From Xanthomonas arboricola pv. guizotiae (lineage in GTDB: Bacteria; Pseudomonadota; Gammaproteobacteria; Xanthomonadales; Xanthomonadaceae): a stretch of 64,000 nt of DNA. Shown piece after piece: positions 18,173-26,769 of this stretch. The translations under genes were made by a program, and so were the position numbers. Position 1 is the stretch's first letter. Every line of letters begins with the position of its first letter. Below the pieces are notes generated by a model that made no database searches, had not been told where the DNA came from, and worked only from the letters and a program-made list of their open reading frames with translations. The DNA lies in NCBI RefSeq assembly GCF_002940205.1, contig NZ_MDSK01000003.1:124001-188000 (forward strand), given 5' to 3'.

Positions 18173-18199
18173 TCGCCGGCGCACGTATGGCGCCGGCGA
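18173..18199. other. Hairpin between convergent rubredoxin and SirB1-like genes
   Basis: A perfect 10-bp stem, TCGCCGGCGC / GCGCCGGCGA, lies between two converging genes. It is symmetric and could act on transcripts from both sides. No T-tract follows on either strand, so it is weak as an intrinsic terminator. Confidence 0.5.
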
Positions 18200-18219
18200 G
18201 GACCTCGCAGGCTGTGTTT

Positions 18220-19101
18220 TCAGTGCGCGCGCGCGCGCTGGCTGTTCAATTCCACCAGGTGCTCATGCAGGTTTGCCGCATCCTGCGCACTGGGGTTGAG
18301 CTGCAGATAGCGCGACAGGTCGTGGCGTGCGCCGTTGCGGTGGCCCAGATGCAGATAGGCCATGCCGCGGTCGCGTAGCGCCTCGGGCTGGTCCGGCACC
18401 AGCTTCAGGATGCGGTCGGCACTGCGCGCGGCGCGGTCCCAGTGCTCGGCATCGGCGTAGACGCCGTGCAGGTTGCGCAGGATGCGGGTCAGGATCGCGC
18501 GGTGCGGCGCGGGGTCGAGGATCTGCGCCAGGGCGCGGTCGTCGGGAATCTCGCCGCCCAGGTGCGGACGCGCACGCTCGCGCAGCTCGTCCACGCCCAG
18601 CGGGCGACCACCGTTGAACGGGTCCATGACCAGTACGCCGTCGTCCACCGGCAAACGCACCAGGAAATGCCCGGGAAACGACACGCCCGCCAGCGGAATG
18701 CCCAGCCGGCGCGCAACTTCGATCTGCACCATCGCCAGCGAGATCGGGTTGCCCAGCCGGCGCTCTAAGACTTGGTTGAGGTAGCTGTTGCGCGGGTCGT
18801 AGTACTCGTCGTGATTGCCCGAATAGCCCAGCTCGTCGAACAGGTAGCGATTGACCGCGGCCATCTTCAGCGGCCACAGGTCGATCGCCTCCACCTCGCG
18901 GCGCAGGTGCTCGACGTGGCTCTGCACCAACGTGTCGTACAGCTCGGCGTCCAGCTGCGGATACTCGTCGCGCGCGATCAGCAGCGCGGTGGACATCAAC
19001 GGCACTGCGTCGTCGTCCAGGCTGGCGAGCGCGGTCCAATGGGGAAGTGGGAGCATGTCGACCATGCTGCCAAGAGTGTCGGCAAGCGGCGCGTGGTTCA
19101 A
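18220..19101 (-). CDS. SirB1-family transglutaminase-like/TPR protein
   Basis: A 293-residue protein of the SirB1 family. The N-terminal half has the transglutaminase-like core (NRYLFDELGYSGNHDEYYDP, NSYLNQVLERRLGNPISLAM, PGHFLVRLP). The C-terminal part has TPR-like helices (AARSADRILKLVPDQPEALR, GMAYLHLGHRNGARHDLSRYLQLNP). The biochemical function of the family is not established. It is often found in core gene sets of proteobacteria. Cytosolic, with no signal peptide. It converges on rubredoxin. Confidence 0.88.
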   Translation of the reverse strand: MNHAPLADTLGSMVDMLPLPHWTALASLDDDAVPLMSTALLIARDEYPQLDAELYDTLVQSHVEHLRREVEAIDLWPLKMAAVNRYLFDELGYSGNHDEYYDPRNSYLNQVLERRLGNPISLAMVQIEVARRLGIPLAGVSFPGHFLVRLPVDDGVLVMDPFNGGRPLGVDELRERARPHLGGEIPDDRALAQILDPAPHRAILTRILRNLHGVYADAEHWDRAARSADRILKLVPDQPEALRDRGMAYLHLGHRNGARHDLSRYLQLNPSAQDAANLHEHLVELNSQRARAH

Positions 19102-19141
19102 GTCCGGTACTTCCTGACAGGAAGGGTTTGTCGCGTGAGAT

Positions 19142-19591
19142 TCACTTGAGCTTTGGGATGTCCGGGCTCAGGGTCAGGCTGGCGCCGTCCTGCAGGTTGA
19201 GCCTGGCGGCCTGGCCGGCATTGAGTTCCAGCACGTAACGGGCCGGGCGCTTGCTGGGGTAGGGCGGGCAGGCGTCGCCGGCCGAACACGGCGGCACGTC
19301 GCGCTGTTGCGAAACCAGCCGGCGCTCATTGTCGAAATACAGGATATCCAGCGCGATCTTGGTGTTCTTCATCCAGTACGCCAGCGGTTCCTGGCGGTCG
19401 TGGACGAACAGCATGCCGTGATCGTCCGCCATGGCATCGCGAAACATCAGGCCTTTGGCGCGGTCCGCATCGTTCTGCGCCAGCTCCACCTGGTAGCGCG
19501 CGCCAGCCAGTTCCACCCAGCTGCCGCCGCTGCTGGCGCAGCCGCTGAGCAGGATCGACAACGCAAGAGCGAGGAAGCAAAGACGGCGCAT
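19142..19591 (-). CDS. DUF192-family lipoprotein
   Basis: A 149-residue predicted lipoprotein. The hydrophobic N-terminus CFLALALSILLSGCASSG has a lipobox (LSGC). The DUF192 fold follows, with RAKGLMFRD, GMLFVHDRQEPLAYWMKNT and ILYFDNERRLV, ending in LELNAGQAARLNLQDGASL. DUF192 proteins are small secreted beta proteins of unknown role. The ATG at 19591 was chosen because the signal sequence starts there. 40 bases downstream of the SirB1-like gene start, same strand. Confidence 0.9.
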   Translation of the reverse strand: MRRLCFLALALSILLSGCASSGGSWVELAGARYQVELAQNDADRAKGLMFRDAMADDHGMLFVHDRQEPLAYWMKNTKIALDILYFDNERRLVSQQRDVPPCSAGDACPPYPSKRPARYVLELNAGQAARLNLQDGASLTLSPDIPKLK

Positions 19592-19754
19592 GCGGCATAC
19601 CAGTGGGCGGGGATGCCGCACCATCTGCCAAGCGGCCGCGTGCGTCAAGCTGCTGTGGTGGATCGTCCCGTCATTGCATGTGACACAAGTCTGGCCCGCG
19701 GTCGCTTCGCAACGCGGGCCGCAACTGCGTATGCGCGTGCTTGCACGCGATCGC

Positions 19755-20402
19755 TCAGATCACCTGCGGCGGCTCGCCACCGACGATCACCACATCGGCC
19801 GGGCGACGCGCGAACAGACCCACGCAGACCACGCCGGGAATCTGGTTCAGGCTGCGCTCCAGCGCCACCGGGTCGGTGATCTGCAGGTTGTGCACGTCCA
19901 GCACCACGTTGCCGTTGTCGGTGACCACGCCATCGCGCCATACCGGCTGACCGCCGGTGAGCGCCAGGATCTGGCGGGCCACCAGGCTGCGCGCCATCGG
20001 AATCACTTCCACCGGCAGCGGGAACTTGCCCAGCACCGGCACCTGCTTGCTCGGGTCGACGATGCAGATGAAGCGCTCGCTGGCCTCGGCGATGATCTTC
20101 TCGCGCGTCAACGCCGCGCCGCCGCCCTTGATCAGGCAACGGTTCGGGTCACACTCGTCGGCGCCATCCACATACAGCGACAGATTGCCGGTGTGGTTGA
20201 GATCCAGCACCTCGATGCCATGGCGCCTGAGCTGCGCGCTGCTCTGCTCGGAGCTGGACACCGCCCCCTTGATGCGGTGGCTGATGCGGCCCAAGGCATC
20301 GATGAAGTAGGCCACCGTCGAACCGGTACCGACCCCGACGATCATGCCGTCTTCCACGTAATCGATCGCTTTCTCGGCGGCCAGGCGTTTTGCTTCGGAC
20401 AT
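19755..20402 (-). CDS. rpiA: Ribose-5-phosphate isomerase A
   Basis: A 215-residue enzyme interconverting ribose-5-phosphate and ribulose-5-phosphate in the pentose phosphate pathway. Signature segments are visible: [16 protein letters not shown] (phosphate site), [36 protein letters not shown] with the catalytic Asp/Asp/Lys set, ALTREKI and the C-terminal GVVCVGLF. Length is close to the E. coli enzyme. The start overlaps a GGGATT-type repeat region just upstream. Confidence 0.98.
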   Translation of the reverse strand: MSEAKRLAAEKAIDYVEDGMIVGVGTGSTVAYFIDALGRISHRIKGAVSSSEQSSAQLRRHGIEVLDLNHTGNLSLYVDGADECDPNRCLIKGGGAALTREKIIAEASERFICIVDPSKQVPVLGKFPLPVEVIPMARSLVARQILALTGGQPVWRDGVVTDNGNVVLDVHNLQITDPVALERSLNQIPGVVCVGLFARRPADVVIVGGEPPQVI

Positions 20403-20404
20403 TT

Positions 20405-20495
20405 GGGGGCTCGGGATTAGGGAATCGGGATTGGGGAATCGCAAGAGCGGCTGGGCTGAGCGGGATTTGCAAATCGCAAATCCCGAATCTCTACT
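20405..20495. repeat. GGGATT/GGGAATC-type intergenic repeat with hairpin
   Basis: The 98-bp gap between the EVE gene and rpiA holds repeated words of the type gggattagggaatcgggattggggaatc. It also has a perfect 10-bp stem CGGGATTTGC / GCAAATCCCG (20461-20485). Related sequence occurs at about 35860-35970, 52150-52280 and 55955-56005 and in the tandem array at 375-542, always between genes. Confidence 0.75.
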
Positions 20496-20500
20496 CCCGG

Positions 20501-20971
20501 CTACTCCATCGCCAGCAACAATTTCCATTGCGCGGCGGTCACCGGCAGGATCGACAGGCGGTTGCCGCGGGCGATTAGCGGGAAGCCTTCGCCCAGTGCG
20601 TCGGCCTGCTGCTTGATTTCGTCCAGTGCGATCGTACGCGTGAGTTTGCGCTCGAAGGCCACGTCCACCAGCATCCAGCGCGGATCTTCGCGGGTGGCCT
20701 TGGGGTCGTGGTAGTCGGAGTTGGGATCGAACTGGGTGTCGTCCGGATATGCGGCGCTGGCGACCTTGGCGATGCCGACAATGCCCGGCACCTTGCAGTT
20801 GGAGTGGTAGAACAACACCCCATCGCCGACATGCATGCAGTCGCGCATGAAGTTGCGTGCCTGGTAGTTGCGCACGCCGTTCCACGGTTCGGTGCCGACG
20901 CGCTCCAGATCATCTATGGAAAACGTGTCCGGCTCGGACTTCATCAACCAGTAGCGCTTGCGGGCAGTCAT
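20501..20971 (-). CDS. EVE domain protein
   Basis: A 156-residue protein made almost entirely of an EVE domain, a PUA-like fold that in other proteins binds modified bases in DNA or RNA. It shows [17 protein letters not shown] at the N-terminus, [29 protein letters not shown] and [10 protein letters not shown], the conserved aromatic cage region. The start codon overlaps the 5-formyltetrahydrofolate cyclo-ligase stop codon by four bases, so the two are coupled. The cellular role is not established. Confidence 0.93.
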   Translation of the reverse strand: MTARKRYWLMKSEPDTFSIDDLERVGTEPWNGVRNYQARNFMRDCMHVGDGVLFYHSNCKVPGIVGIAKVASAAYPDDTQFDPNSDYHDPKATREDPRWMLVDVAFERKLTRTIALDEIKQQADALGEGFPLIARGNRLSILPVTAAQWKLLLAME

Positions 20972-21558
20972 ACGGAAACGGCGTCGTCTTTCAGGAAGGT
21001 GGCGTGTTCGGTGCAGATCGCATCCACCGCCACGTCCCAGGATTCGGTGGGCAGGGCGGGTCGCTGCTGCGCGGCGAAGCCGACGCCGACCAGCCAGGGC
21101 GGCGGCGTCTGGCGGTGCCGGAACGCGAAGCTGCGATCATACCAGCCGCCCCCCATGCCCAGCCGCCGGCACTGCGCGTCGAAGCCGGTCAACGGCGTCA
21201 CCACCAGCGCCATCTCCTCGGGTGCAAGCAGCTCGCTGCGTGCCACGTCCGGCTCGGGGATGCCGTAGCGGTTGCTGACCAGCGCCTGGCCCGGCCGCCA
21301 CGGCGCAAAGCGCAAGGCGCGCCCATCCAGCACCGGCAGGCAATAGCGCGCGCCGGCGGGCAGGCTCAGTTGCCAACGGTGCAGTGCGATTTCGCCATCC
21401 ATCGCCCAGTAACCGGCCACCGCACCGGTCTGCGGCGCGAACGGCAGCGCCAGCAGGCGCTCGGCCAGCGCATCGGCGGCCGCCAGGCGCTGCGCTGCGG
21501 GCAGGCTGCGGCGCAGCGCGCGCAACTGCTGGCGCAAGGCGTCTCGGTCGTCGGTCAT
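20968..21558 (-). CDS. 5-formyltetrahydrofolate cyclo-ligase
   Basis: A 196-residue ATP-dependent enzyme converting 5-formyl-THF to 5,10-methenyl-THF (YgfA/FAU1 family). Conserved pieces are the N-terminal RQQLRALRRSLP, PEEMALVVTPLTGFDAQCRRLGMGGGWYDR (substrate and ATP site GMGGGYYD-like) and the following LVGVGFAAQ. It lies directly downstream of 6S RNA and zapA, exactly as in E. coli (zapA-ssrS-ygfA). The ATG at 21558 is preferred over the upstream start at 21600. Confidence 0.96.
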   Translation of the reverse strand: MTDDRDALRQQLRALRRSLPAAQRLAAADALAERLLALPFAPQTGAVAGYWAMDGEIALHRWQLSLPAGARYCLPVLDGRALRFAPWRPGQALVSNRYGIPEPDVARSELLAPEEMALVVTPLTGFDAQCRRLGMGGGWYDRSFAFRHRQTPPPWLVGVGFAAQQRPALPTESWDVAVDAICTEHATFLKDDAVSV

Positions 21559-21778
21559 GGTGTCTCGCAGCGATAGGCGGAGGGATATTGTCGATGGCAT
21601 GGACGCGCCTGCCTAGCTGCGTGTGTCCCACCGATCACCGGTGCCTTCAAGTCTCCCGTCTGTCGCTGAGCGCATGCGCGTGCAGCACTTGCGACGTTGC
21701 GGCGCACGCACGCCTGTCTTGGCGCAGCCATTGCACAGCGGCGCAGCCGAACTGCGCGTGCCGTGCGTTTCAGACAGG

Positions 21779-21810
21779 CAAAAAGAAACGGCGCCCGAAG
21801 GCGCCGTTTC
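21779..21810 (-). terminator. Intrinsic terminator after 6S RNA
   Basis: On the minus strand, a stem of GAAACGGCGCC / GGCGCCGTTTC with loop TTCG-type is followed directly by CTTTTTG. It lies 8 bases beyond the predicted 6S RNA 3' end and before the 5-FCL gene. Confidence 0.85.
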
Positions 21811-21817
21811 AGATTTG

Positions 21818-22002
21818 CATTCTCCGCCGTGAACGATGCGGGCGAAACGACCTTGAACCCGGGGTTCAAGTGGGGACGTTGTGAGGCCATCGGGCTTCCC
21901 GCTACAAGGCGGACTTGCACTCCCGGCTCCGTCGCGCCCCCGTGGTCGTAATTAAGGGACAAGGCGAATGTTTTGCACGCTGTCGTTTACAGCAGAGAAC
22001 GC
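21818..22002 (-). ncRNA. ssrS: 6S RNA
   Basis: A regulatory RNA that binds the sigma-70 RNA polymerase holoenzyme. Evidence: it lies between zapA and 5-FCL on their strand. On the minus strand it carries CTTGAACCCCGGGTTCAAGG, matching the palindrome near the 3' end of E. coli 6S RNA. The predicted ends close a 10-bp terminal stem (5' TTCTCTGCTG with 3' CGGCGGAGAA). The resulting length, about 185 nt, equals the typical 6S size. A TATACT -10 box lies seven bases before the 5' end, and a strong intrinsic terminator follows. Ends are accurate to a few bases. Confidence 0.9.
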
Positions 22003-22008
22003 AGGTAA

Positions 22009-22036
22009 AGTATAGACCTCTGCTGCGCGATGGCTA
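22009..22036 (-). promoter_or_regulatory. Sigma-70 promoter of 6S RNA
   Basis: On the minus strand a -10 box TATACT (22009-22014) lies seven bases before the predicted RNA start at 22002. A weak -35 TAGCCA (22031-22036) is 16 bases further upstream. Confidence 0.7.
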
Positions 22037-22097
22037 GCCCATTCGTCGGCCGGCGCAATTGAAAGTTCAGATTTGCGACGACAGTGCGAACTGCACC

Positions 22098-22397
22098 TCA
22101 ACGCGGTGTATCGGACACGCTGTCCAGGCGGCGATTCAAGCTGTCCAGTGTGTTGGCCAATTCCCGATCGTACAGCGCTTGCTGATCGCGCAGCTGCTGC
22201 AATTCGTGCGCCAGATTGAGTGCGGCCAGCACCGCAACCCGGTCCACCGCCGCCATGCGATTGCTGCCGCGAATCTCGCGCATGCGCAGATCCAGCAGGC
22301 GCGCCGCAGCGGTGAGGCTCTCGCGTTCCTCGGCGGTGACGCCAACCGTGTATTCACGATCCAGAATACGCACGCTGACCGGCTCGTTGTTGCTCAC
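22098..22397 (-). CDS. zapA: Cell division protein ZapA
   Basis: A 99-residue FtsZ-associated protein that bundles FtsZ filaments at midcell. The N-terminal globular part includes SVRILDREYTVGVTAEERE and LDLRMREIRGSNRM. The C-terminal helix (LNLAHELQQLRDQQALYDRE) gives the coiled-coil tetramer. Length is typical. It overlaps the upstream ZapB-like gene by four bases and is followed by 6S RNA, the usual gammaproteobacterial order. Confidence 0.95.
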   Translation of the reverse strand: MSNNEPVSVRILDREYTVGVTAEERESLTAAARLLDLRMREIRGSNRMAAVDRVAVLAALNLAHELQQLRDQQALYDRELANTLDSLNRRLDSVSDTPR

Positions 22398-22615
22398 GTG
22401 TGCTGCTCCAGGGATTTCAACCGCACGATCATCGCTTCCACGCGCGAGCGCGCCTGTTCGTTCTTGGTCAGCAATTGCGCACGCTCGCCGATCAACTGTT
22501 CCTGCTGGTGACGCAGGCTGCGGTTCTCGTCGCTCAACCGCTGGCTGCGCTCGACCAGGGCCTCCACACGGGCGGCAAGTGCGCGGATCTGGGCGAGGGC
22601 AGCGGCGTTGTCCAT
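22394..22615 (-). CDS. Small ZapB-like coiled-coil protein (TIGR02449 family)
   Basis: A 73-residue protein made of a single long coiled coil (IRALAARVEALVERSQRLSD, ENRSLRHQQEQLIGERAQLL). Its size, composition and coupling to zapA match the TIGR02449 family found next to zapA, a probable divisome helper similar to ZapB. The stop codon overlaps the zapA start (ATGA). The function is inferred from position. Confidence 0.85.
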   Translation of the reverse strand: MDNAAALAQIRALAARVEALVERSQRLSDENRSLRHQQEQLIGERAQLLTKNEQARSRVEAMIVRLKSLEQHT

Positions 22616-22850
22616 GCGCTCACGATAGGGGCGCGTGCGCGCGGCGGTCAAGCGCCCGATCGCAGCCCGCTTCCCCGCCGTCAGGCCAATCCCGACAAGG
22701 GCTTGCGCCGCGCCCGGCCCGGCCGCGGTCACGCGCGTGCAACCCGCATGGGACACGCCGCTGGCAGCCGACATGGGGCGCCTTGATACACTGGGAAGTC
22801 GAATCGCCGGCCATGCGCCGGCACCTCCTGTTCCCAGCCTGGATGACCCG

Positions 22851-23393
22851 ATGGACCTGCCCGATGTAACCGCTGTGCAAAACGAAAGTCGCCAGCTGGA
22901 GTTGGCTTCCTCCGCAGCGGAGTTGCATGGCGGGCTGTGCGGGTGGCTCTCCGGTGGCGGTGCCGACAGCGGCGACTGGCTGGCGCGCATCCTGGCCGAC
23001 ACCGCGCAGGTGGCGCCCAGGCAGGGCGGGGCGCTGGACCAGATGCGTCAGGCCACGGTGACGCAGCTGGAAGACCGCGATTTCGCCTTCGAACTGCTGC
23101 TGATCGATGACGGTGCACCGCTGGCGGCGCGCACCGATGCCTTGTTCGACTGGTGTCGCGCCTTTCTGGGTGGCTTCGGCCTGGCGGCGCAGCAGCGCCC
23201 GGCACTGACCGAGGAAGGCGAAGAGGCGCTGCAGGACCTGGCGCGGCTGGCGCAGGCGTCCAGCGACGATTTCGATGCGGCCGACGAAGACGACACCGCC
23301 CTGGCGGAAATCGAGGAGTTCGTGCGCGTGGCGGTGCTGTTGCTGCATGGCGACTGCGTGATGGGGCCGCGCTTCCGCCAACGCCTGAACTGA
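22851..23393 (+). CDS. UPF0149 (YgfB-like) family protein
   Basis: A 180-residue all-helical protein of the YgfB/YecA family. It shows [18 protein letters not shown] near the N-terminus, [15 protein letters not shown] in the middle, and [18 protein letters not shown] at the end. Its role in this genus is not known. It is followed 13 bases later by pepP, as in E. coli (ygfB-pepP), supporting both calls. The ATG at 22851 is the first in-frame start close to the conserved region. Confidence 0.92.
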   Translation: MDLPDVTAVQNESRQLELASSAAELHGGLCGWLSGGGADSGDWLARILADTAQVAPRQGGALDQMRQATVTQLEDRDFAFELLLIDDGAPLAARTDALFDWCRAFLGGFGLAAQQRPALTEEGEEALQDLARLAQASSDDFDAADEDDTALAEIEEFVRVAVLLLHGDCVMGPRFRQRLN

Positions 23394-23406
23394 CCGCACG
23401 ATCGTC

Positions 23407-24747
23407 ATGAAAAAGCTCACCGGGATCGGCGCGGCCGAGTATGCGCGTCGGCGCAAGCAGCTGATGCAGATGGCCGGCGATCAGGCCATCCTGATCCTGC
23501 CGGCCGCGCCCGAGCGGGTGCGCAGCCACGACACCCACTACCCGTACCGGCAGGATTCGGATTTCTGGTATCTGAGCGGTTTCCCGGAGCCGGAAGCGGT
23601 GCTGGTGCTGGTGCCGGGCCGCAAGCATGGCGAGGCGATCCTGTTCTGCCGCGAGCGCGATGCCGAGCGCGAGGCCTGGGATGGCCCGCGCGAGGGCCAG
23701 GAAGGCGCAGTGGAGCGCTACGGCATGGACGATGCGTATCCCATCGACGATGTCGACGAGATCCTGCCGGGCCTGCTGGAAGGGCGCAGCCGCGTCTATT
23801 ACCACTTCGGGCGCGATGTCGACTTCGACCTCAAGCTGATCGGCTGGCTCAAGCGCGTGCGCGAGCAGGTGCGTCATGGCGCGCAGCCCCCGCACGAATT
23901 CCTCGAGCTGGGACATCTGCTGCACGAGCAGCGGCTGTTCAAGTCGCGCGACGAAATCGCCTTGATGCAGCACGCCGCCGACATCAGCGTGCGCGCGCAT
24001 CGTGCCGCCATGCGGCTGGCGCGGCCGGGTGTGCACGAGTACGAACTGCAGGCCGAGGTGGAGTGCGCGTTCCGCGCCGCCGATGCGTGGCCGGCGTACG
24101 GGAGCATCGTCGGCACCGGCAGCAATGCCTGCGTGCTGCACTACCGCGCCAACACTGCGCGCAGCCGCGATGGCGAACTGGTGCTGATCGATGCCGGCGC
24201 CGAGTACCGCGGCTACGCGGCCGATATCACCCGCACCTTCCCGGTCAACGGCCGTTTCACCCCGGCGCAGCGCGCGCTGCACGATCTGGTCGGCGCTGCG
24301 CAGGCCGCGGCGCTGGCGCAGGCGCGCCCCGGCGTGCCCTACGAAGCCGGCCATCTGGCCGCGGTGCAGACCCTGACCGAGGGGCTGCTGCAGTTGGGCC
24401 TGCTCAAGGGTAAGCTGGAGCGCAACATCGCCGACGGCCATTACAAACGCTTCTATCGGCACAAGACCGGCCACTGGCTGGGGCTGGATGTGCACGATGT
24501 AGGCGACTACCGGTTGGCTGGCGACTCGCGTCTGCTCGAGCCCGGCATGGTGTTCACCATCGAGCCGGGGCTCTACATCTCCGCCGACGACACCACGGTG
24601 GAGGCCAGATGGCGCGGCATCGGCATCCGCACCGAAGACAATGTGCTGATCACTGCCGAAGGCCACCGCGTGCTCACCGATGCGTTGGCGCGTAGCGCCG
24701 ACGAGATCGAAGCGGAGATGGCGGATCGCGACGCGTTGCGCGCATAG
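23407..24747 (+). CDS. pepP: Xaa-Pro aminopeptidase PepP
   Basis: A 446-residue dinuclear metal aminopeptidase that removes N-terminal residues before proline. The aminopeptidase P N-terminal domain shows YPYRQDSDFWYLSGFPEPEA. The C-terminal pita-bread catalytic domain has the metal ligands in LIDAGAEYRGYAADITRTF (two Asp), HKTGHWLGLDVHDVG (His), MVFTIEPGLY (Glu) and GIRTEDNVL (Glu). Cytosolic. In an operon with the YgfB-like gene. Length matches E. coli PepP. Confidence 0.97.
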   Translation: MKKLTGIGAAEYARRRKQLMQMAGDQAILILPAAPERVRSHDTHYPYRQDSDFWYLSGFPEPEAVLVLVPGRKHGEAILFCRERDAEREAWDGPREGQEGAVERYGMDDAYPIDDVDEILPGLLEGRSRVYYHFGRDVDFDLKLIGWLKRVREQVRHGAQPPHEFLELGHLLHEQRLFKSRDEIALMQHAADISVRAHRAAMRLARPGVHEYELQAEVECAFRAADAWPAYGSIVGTGSNACVLHYRANTARSRDGELVLIDAGAEYRGYAADITRTFPVNGRFTPAQRALHDLVGAAQAAALAQARPGVPYEAGHLAAVQTLTEGLLQLGLLKGKLERNIADGHYKRFYRHKTGHWLGLDVHDVGDYRLAGDSRLLEPGMVFTIEPGLYISADDTTVEARWRGIGIRTEDNVLITAEGHRVLTDALARSADEIEAEMADRDALRA

Positions 24748-24932
24748 CGTGGTCATGCCGCCATGCGCCGTCGTGACATGGATCGGTGCATTGCCCTGCA
24801 CGCGACCCGCGCGCTGCCGGTTTGGTTGGGATTGCGCGGCGTATTCGGCTGAGGGCGGCGGCGTCGCTCGACGCGCGCTGCGCCGGGCGCCTTGCAAACA
24901 TGAGGCGCCCGGCCGTTGTGCTGCGCGCCGTT

Positions 24933-25331
24933 CTACTGGCCCAGCTGAGGCGTCTGCGTGCGTTCGGGCTGCTGGACCTCTTCGCCCGGCGTAGCCAGTT
25001 GCTGCGCGCGTGCGAACGACTGCGCTTCCGGCGTGCTCAATGCCTGCTCGGTCTTCATGTGCGCGCGCAGATGCGCCGGGTTGGCCGGGTCGCCCTGCAC
25101 CACGAACACGTTTTCGCCACCGTGTACGCCGCGATTGTTGGCCTCGCTCATCAGCACATGATCCACGCGCGACAGGCCGCCTTGCTTGGCCAGCGGCAAC
25201 AGGGCGGCGCTGAGCCGGTCGCTGGTCTGGTCGGGTGTGCGTCCATGTGCCGCATCGATTGCATGCACGCCGCGCTGGATCTGTTGATACATCGGATGGT
25301 CGGGGTGCGAGGACTGGCGTGGATCGTTCAT
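24933..25331 (-). CDS. Stand-alone XVIPCD-type protein (type IV secretion signal domain)
   Basis: A 132-residue protein matching the Xanthomonadales VirD4-interacting conserved domain (XVIPCD), normally the C-terminal secretion signal of antibacterial type IV effectors (X-Tfes). It shows the pattern HPMYQQIQRGVHAIDAAHGR, then SDRLSAALLPLAKQGGLSRV, then VDHVLMSE, GGENVFVVQG and a Gln/Ala-rich tail. No toxin domain precedes the XVIPCD, as the N-terminus starts right at it. It may be a truncated effector, a minimal effector or a decoy. The ATG at 25331 is 28 bases after the pepQ stop, so it is probably co-transcribed with pepQ. The family call rests on motif recall. Confidence 0.75.
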   Translation of the reverse strand: MNDPRQSSHPDHPMYQQIQRGVHAIDAAHGRTPDQTSDRLSAALLPLAKQGGLSRVDHVLMSEANNRGVHGGENVFVVQGDPANPAHLRAHMKTEQALSTPEAQSFARAQQLATPGEEVQQPERTQTPQLGQ

Positions 25332-25359
25332 GGCAATGCTCCGTGCGGTGCGGAAGGAT

Positions 25360-26685
25360 TCAAGGGGCGGCAAACACCGGGCGGGTCAGGTTTTCGGGCG
25401 CGCCATCGGTGCACACCACCTCGTCTTCGATACGGATGCCGCCGTAGGGTTTGAACTGCGCAACGCGCGCCCAGTCGACGCTGCCGGCGTGGCCGTTCTT
25501 CTTCACTTCGTCCAGCAGCATGTCGATGAAATACACGCCCGGTTCGATGGTGACCACCATGCCCGCTTCCAGCACGCGGGTCAGGCGCAGATACGGGTGG
25601 CCGGCGGGGCGCTCGATGCGGCCGCCGCGGTCGCTGGCTGCAAAGCCTGCCACGTCGTGCACCTGCAGGCCGATCAGATGGCCCAGCCCGTGCGGGAAGA
25701 ATGCGGCGCTGACGCCGGTGGCCAATGCAGCCTCGGGCGAGACGGTGAGGATGCCGAACTCCTTGAGGATGCCCATCAGGGCCAGATGCGCATCCACGTG
25801 CAACTGCTTGTAATCCACGCCGCTGCGCACGCCCTGGCCCATGCGCACCTGTGCGGCATCCATTGCATCGATCAGGGCCTGGAATTCGCTGCCGGGGTCG
25901 GCGGCATAGGTGCGGGTGATGTCGCTGGCGTAGCCGTAGGCCGAAGCACCGGCATCGATCAGGAAGCTGCGCAGCGGCTGCGGCGGCTGCTGGCCGAGTT
26001 CGGTGTAGTGCAGCACCGCGCCGTGTTCGTTGAGCGCGATGATGTTGCCGTAGGGCAGTTCGTTGGCGTCCTGACCGACGGCGGCGCAGTAGGCCATATG
26101 GATGCCGAACTCGCTCTGGCCGGCGCGGAAGGCCGCTTCGGCGGCGCGATGGCCGCGCACTGCCAGCTGCTGGGCGATGCGCAGCAACGCCAGTTCGTAC
26201 GGCGTCTTGAAGGCGCGCTGGTACTCCAGGTAATCGAGCACCGGCTGCGGGTTGTTGGGCACATACGCACCGAGCGCGCTCTGTGCCTCGCCCAGGATCG
26301 CGCAACGCTCGATCTGCCTGGGCAGCAGCGCCAGGGCCTGGTCCGGGGTACGGATGATGTGGATGTCGCAGTGCTCCACCCACCAGCCGCTGGGCGCGTC
26401 GGGCACCACATGCCAATAGTCCAACGGCTGGCAGAAGATCAGCGTCGGGCGCTTGCCCGGGGTGTAGACCAGCCAGCTGTCGGGCACCCGCGTCAGCGGC
26501 ACCCAGGCCTTGAACTGCGGATTGACCGCGTAGGGATAGTCGCGGTCGTCGAACACCTGGTAATGCAGGCTGCCGCTGGGCACCACCAGATGATCGAAGC
26601 CGCCGCGCTGCAGCGCGGCGTCGGCGCGCGCGGTGAGCGTGCGCAGGTGGTCGGAGTACAGGCTGCTCAAGGAGGGCTGGGTCAT
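25360..26685 (-). CDS. pepQ: Xaa-Pro dipeptidase (prolidase) PepQ
   Basis: A 441-residue dinuclear metallopeptidase cleaving dipeptides with C-terminal proline. The metal-binding pita-bread motifs are seen in SFLIDAGASAYGYASDITRT (Asp, Asp), FFPHGLGHLIGLQVHDVAGF (His), MVVTIEPGVYF (Glu) and GIRIEDEVV (Glu). Length matches E. coli PepQ (443). The ATG at 26685 starts the conserved N-terminus (SLYSDHLRTL). The frame stays open upstream into a transposase remnant, but that part is not prolidase-like. The XVIPCD gene follows directly. Confidence 0.96.
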   Translation of the reverse strand: MTQPSLSSLYSDHLRTLTARADAALQRGGFDHLVVPSGSLHYQVFDDRDYPYAVNPQFKAWVPLTRVPDSWLVYTPGKRPTLIFCQPLDYWHVVPDAPSGWWVEHCDIHIIRTPDQALALLPRQIERCAILGEAQSALGAYVPNNPQPVLDYLEYQRAFKTPYELALLRIAQQLAVRGHRAAEAAFRAGQSEFGIHMAYCAAVGQDANELPYGNIIALNEHGAVLHYTELGQQPPQPLRSFLIDAGASAYGYASDITRTYAADPGSEFQALIDAMDAAQVRMGQGVRSGVDYKQLHVDAHLALMGILKEFGILTVSPEAALATGVSAAFFPHGLGHLIGLQVHDVAGFAASDRGGRIERPAGHPYLRLTRVLEAGMVVTIEPGVYFIDMLLDEVKKNGHAGSVDWARVAQFKPYGGIRIEDEVVCTDGAPENLTRPVFAAP

Positions 26686-26769
26686 GCGGGGCTCGATAGG
26701 CAATGCAAAGACTAGTGCGCAATTTTGCCGCAATCCTTGCAACGGCGCTGCGCCTGGAGGGGGGGGGCT

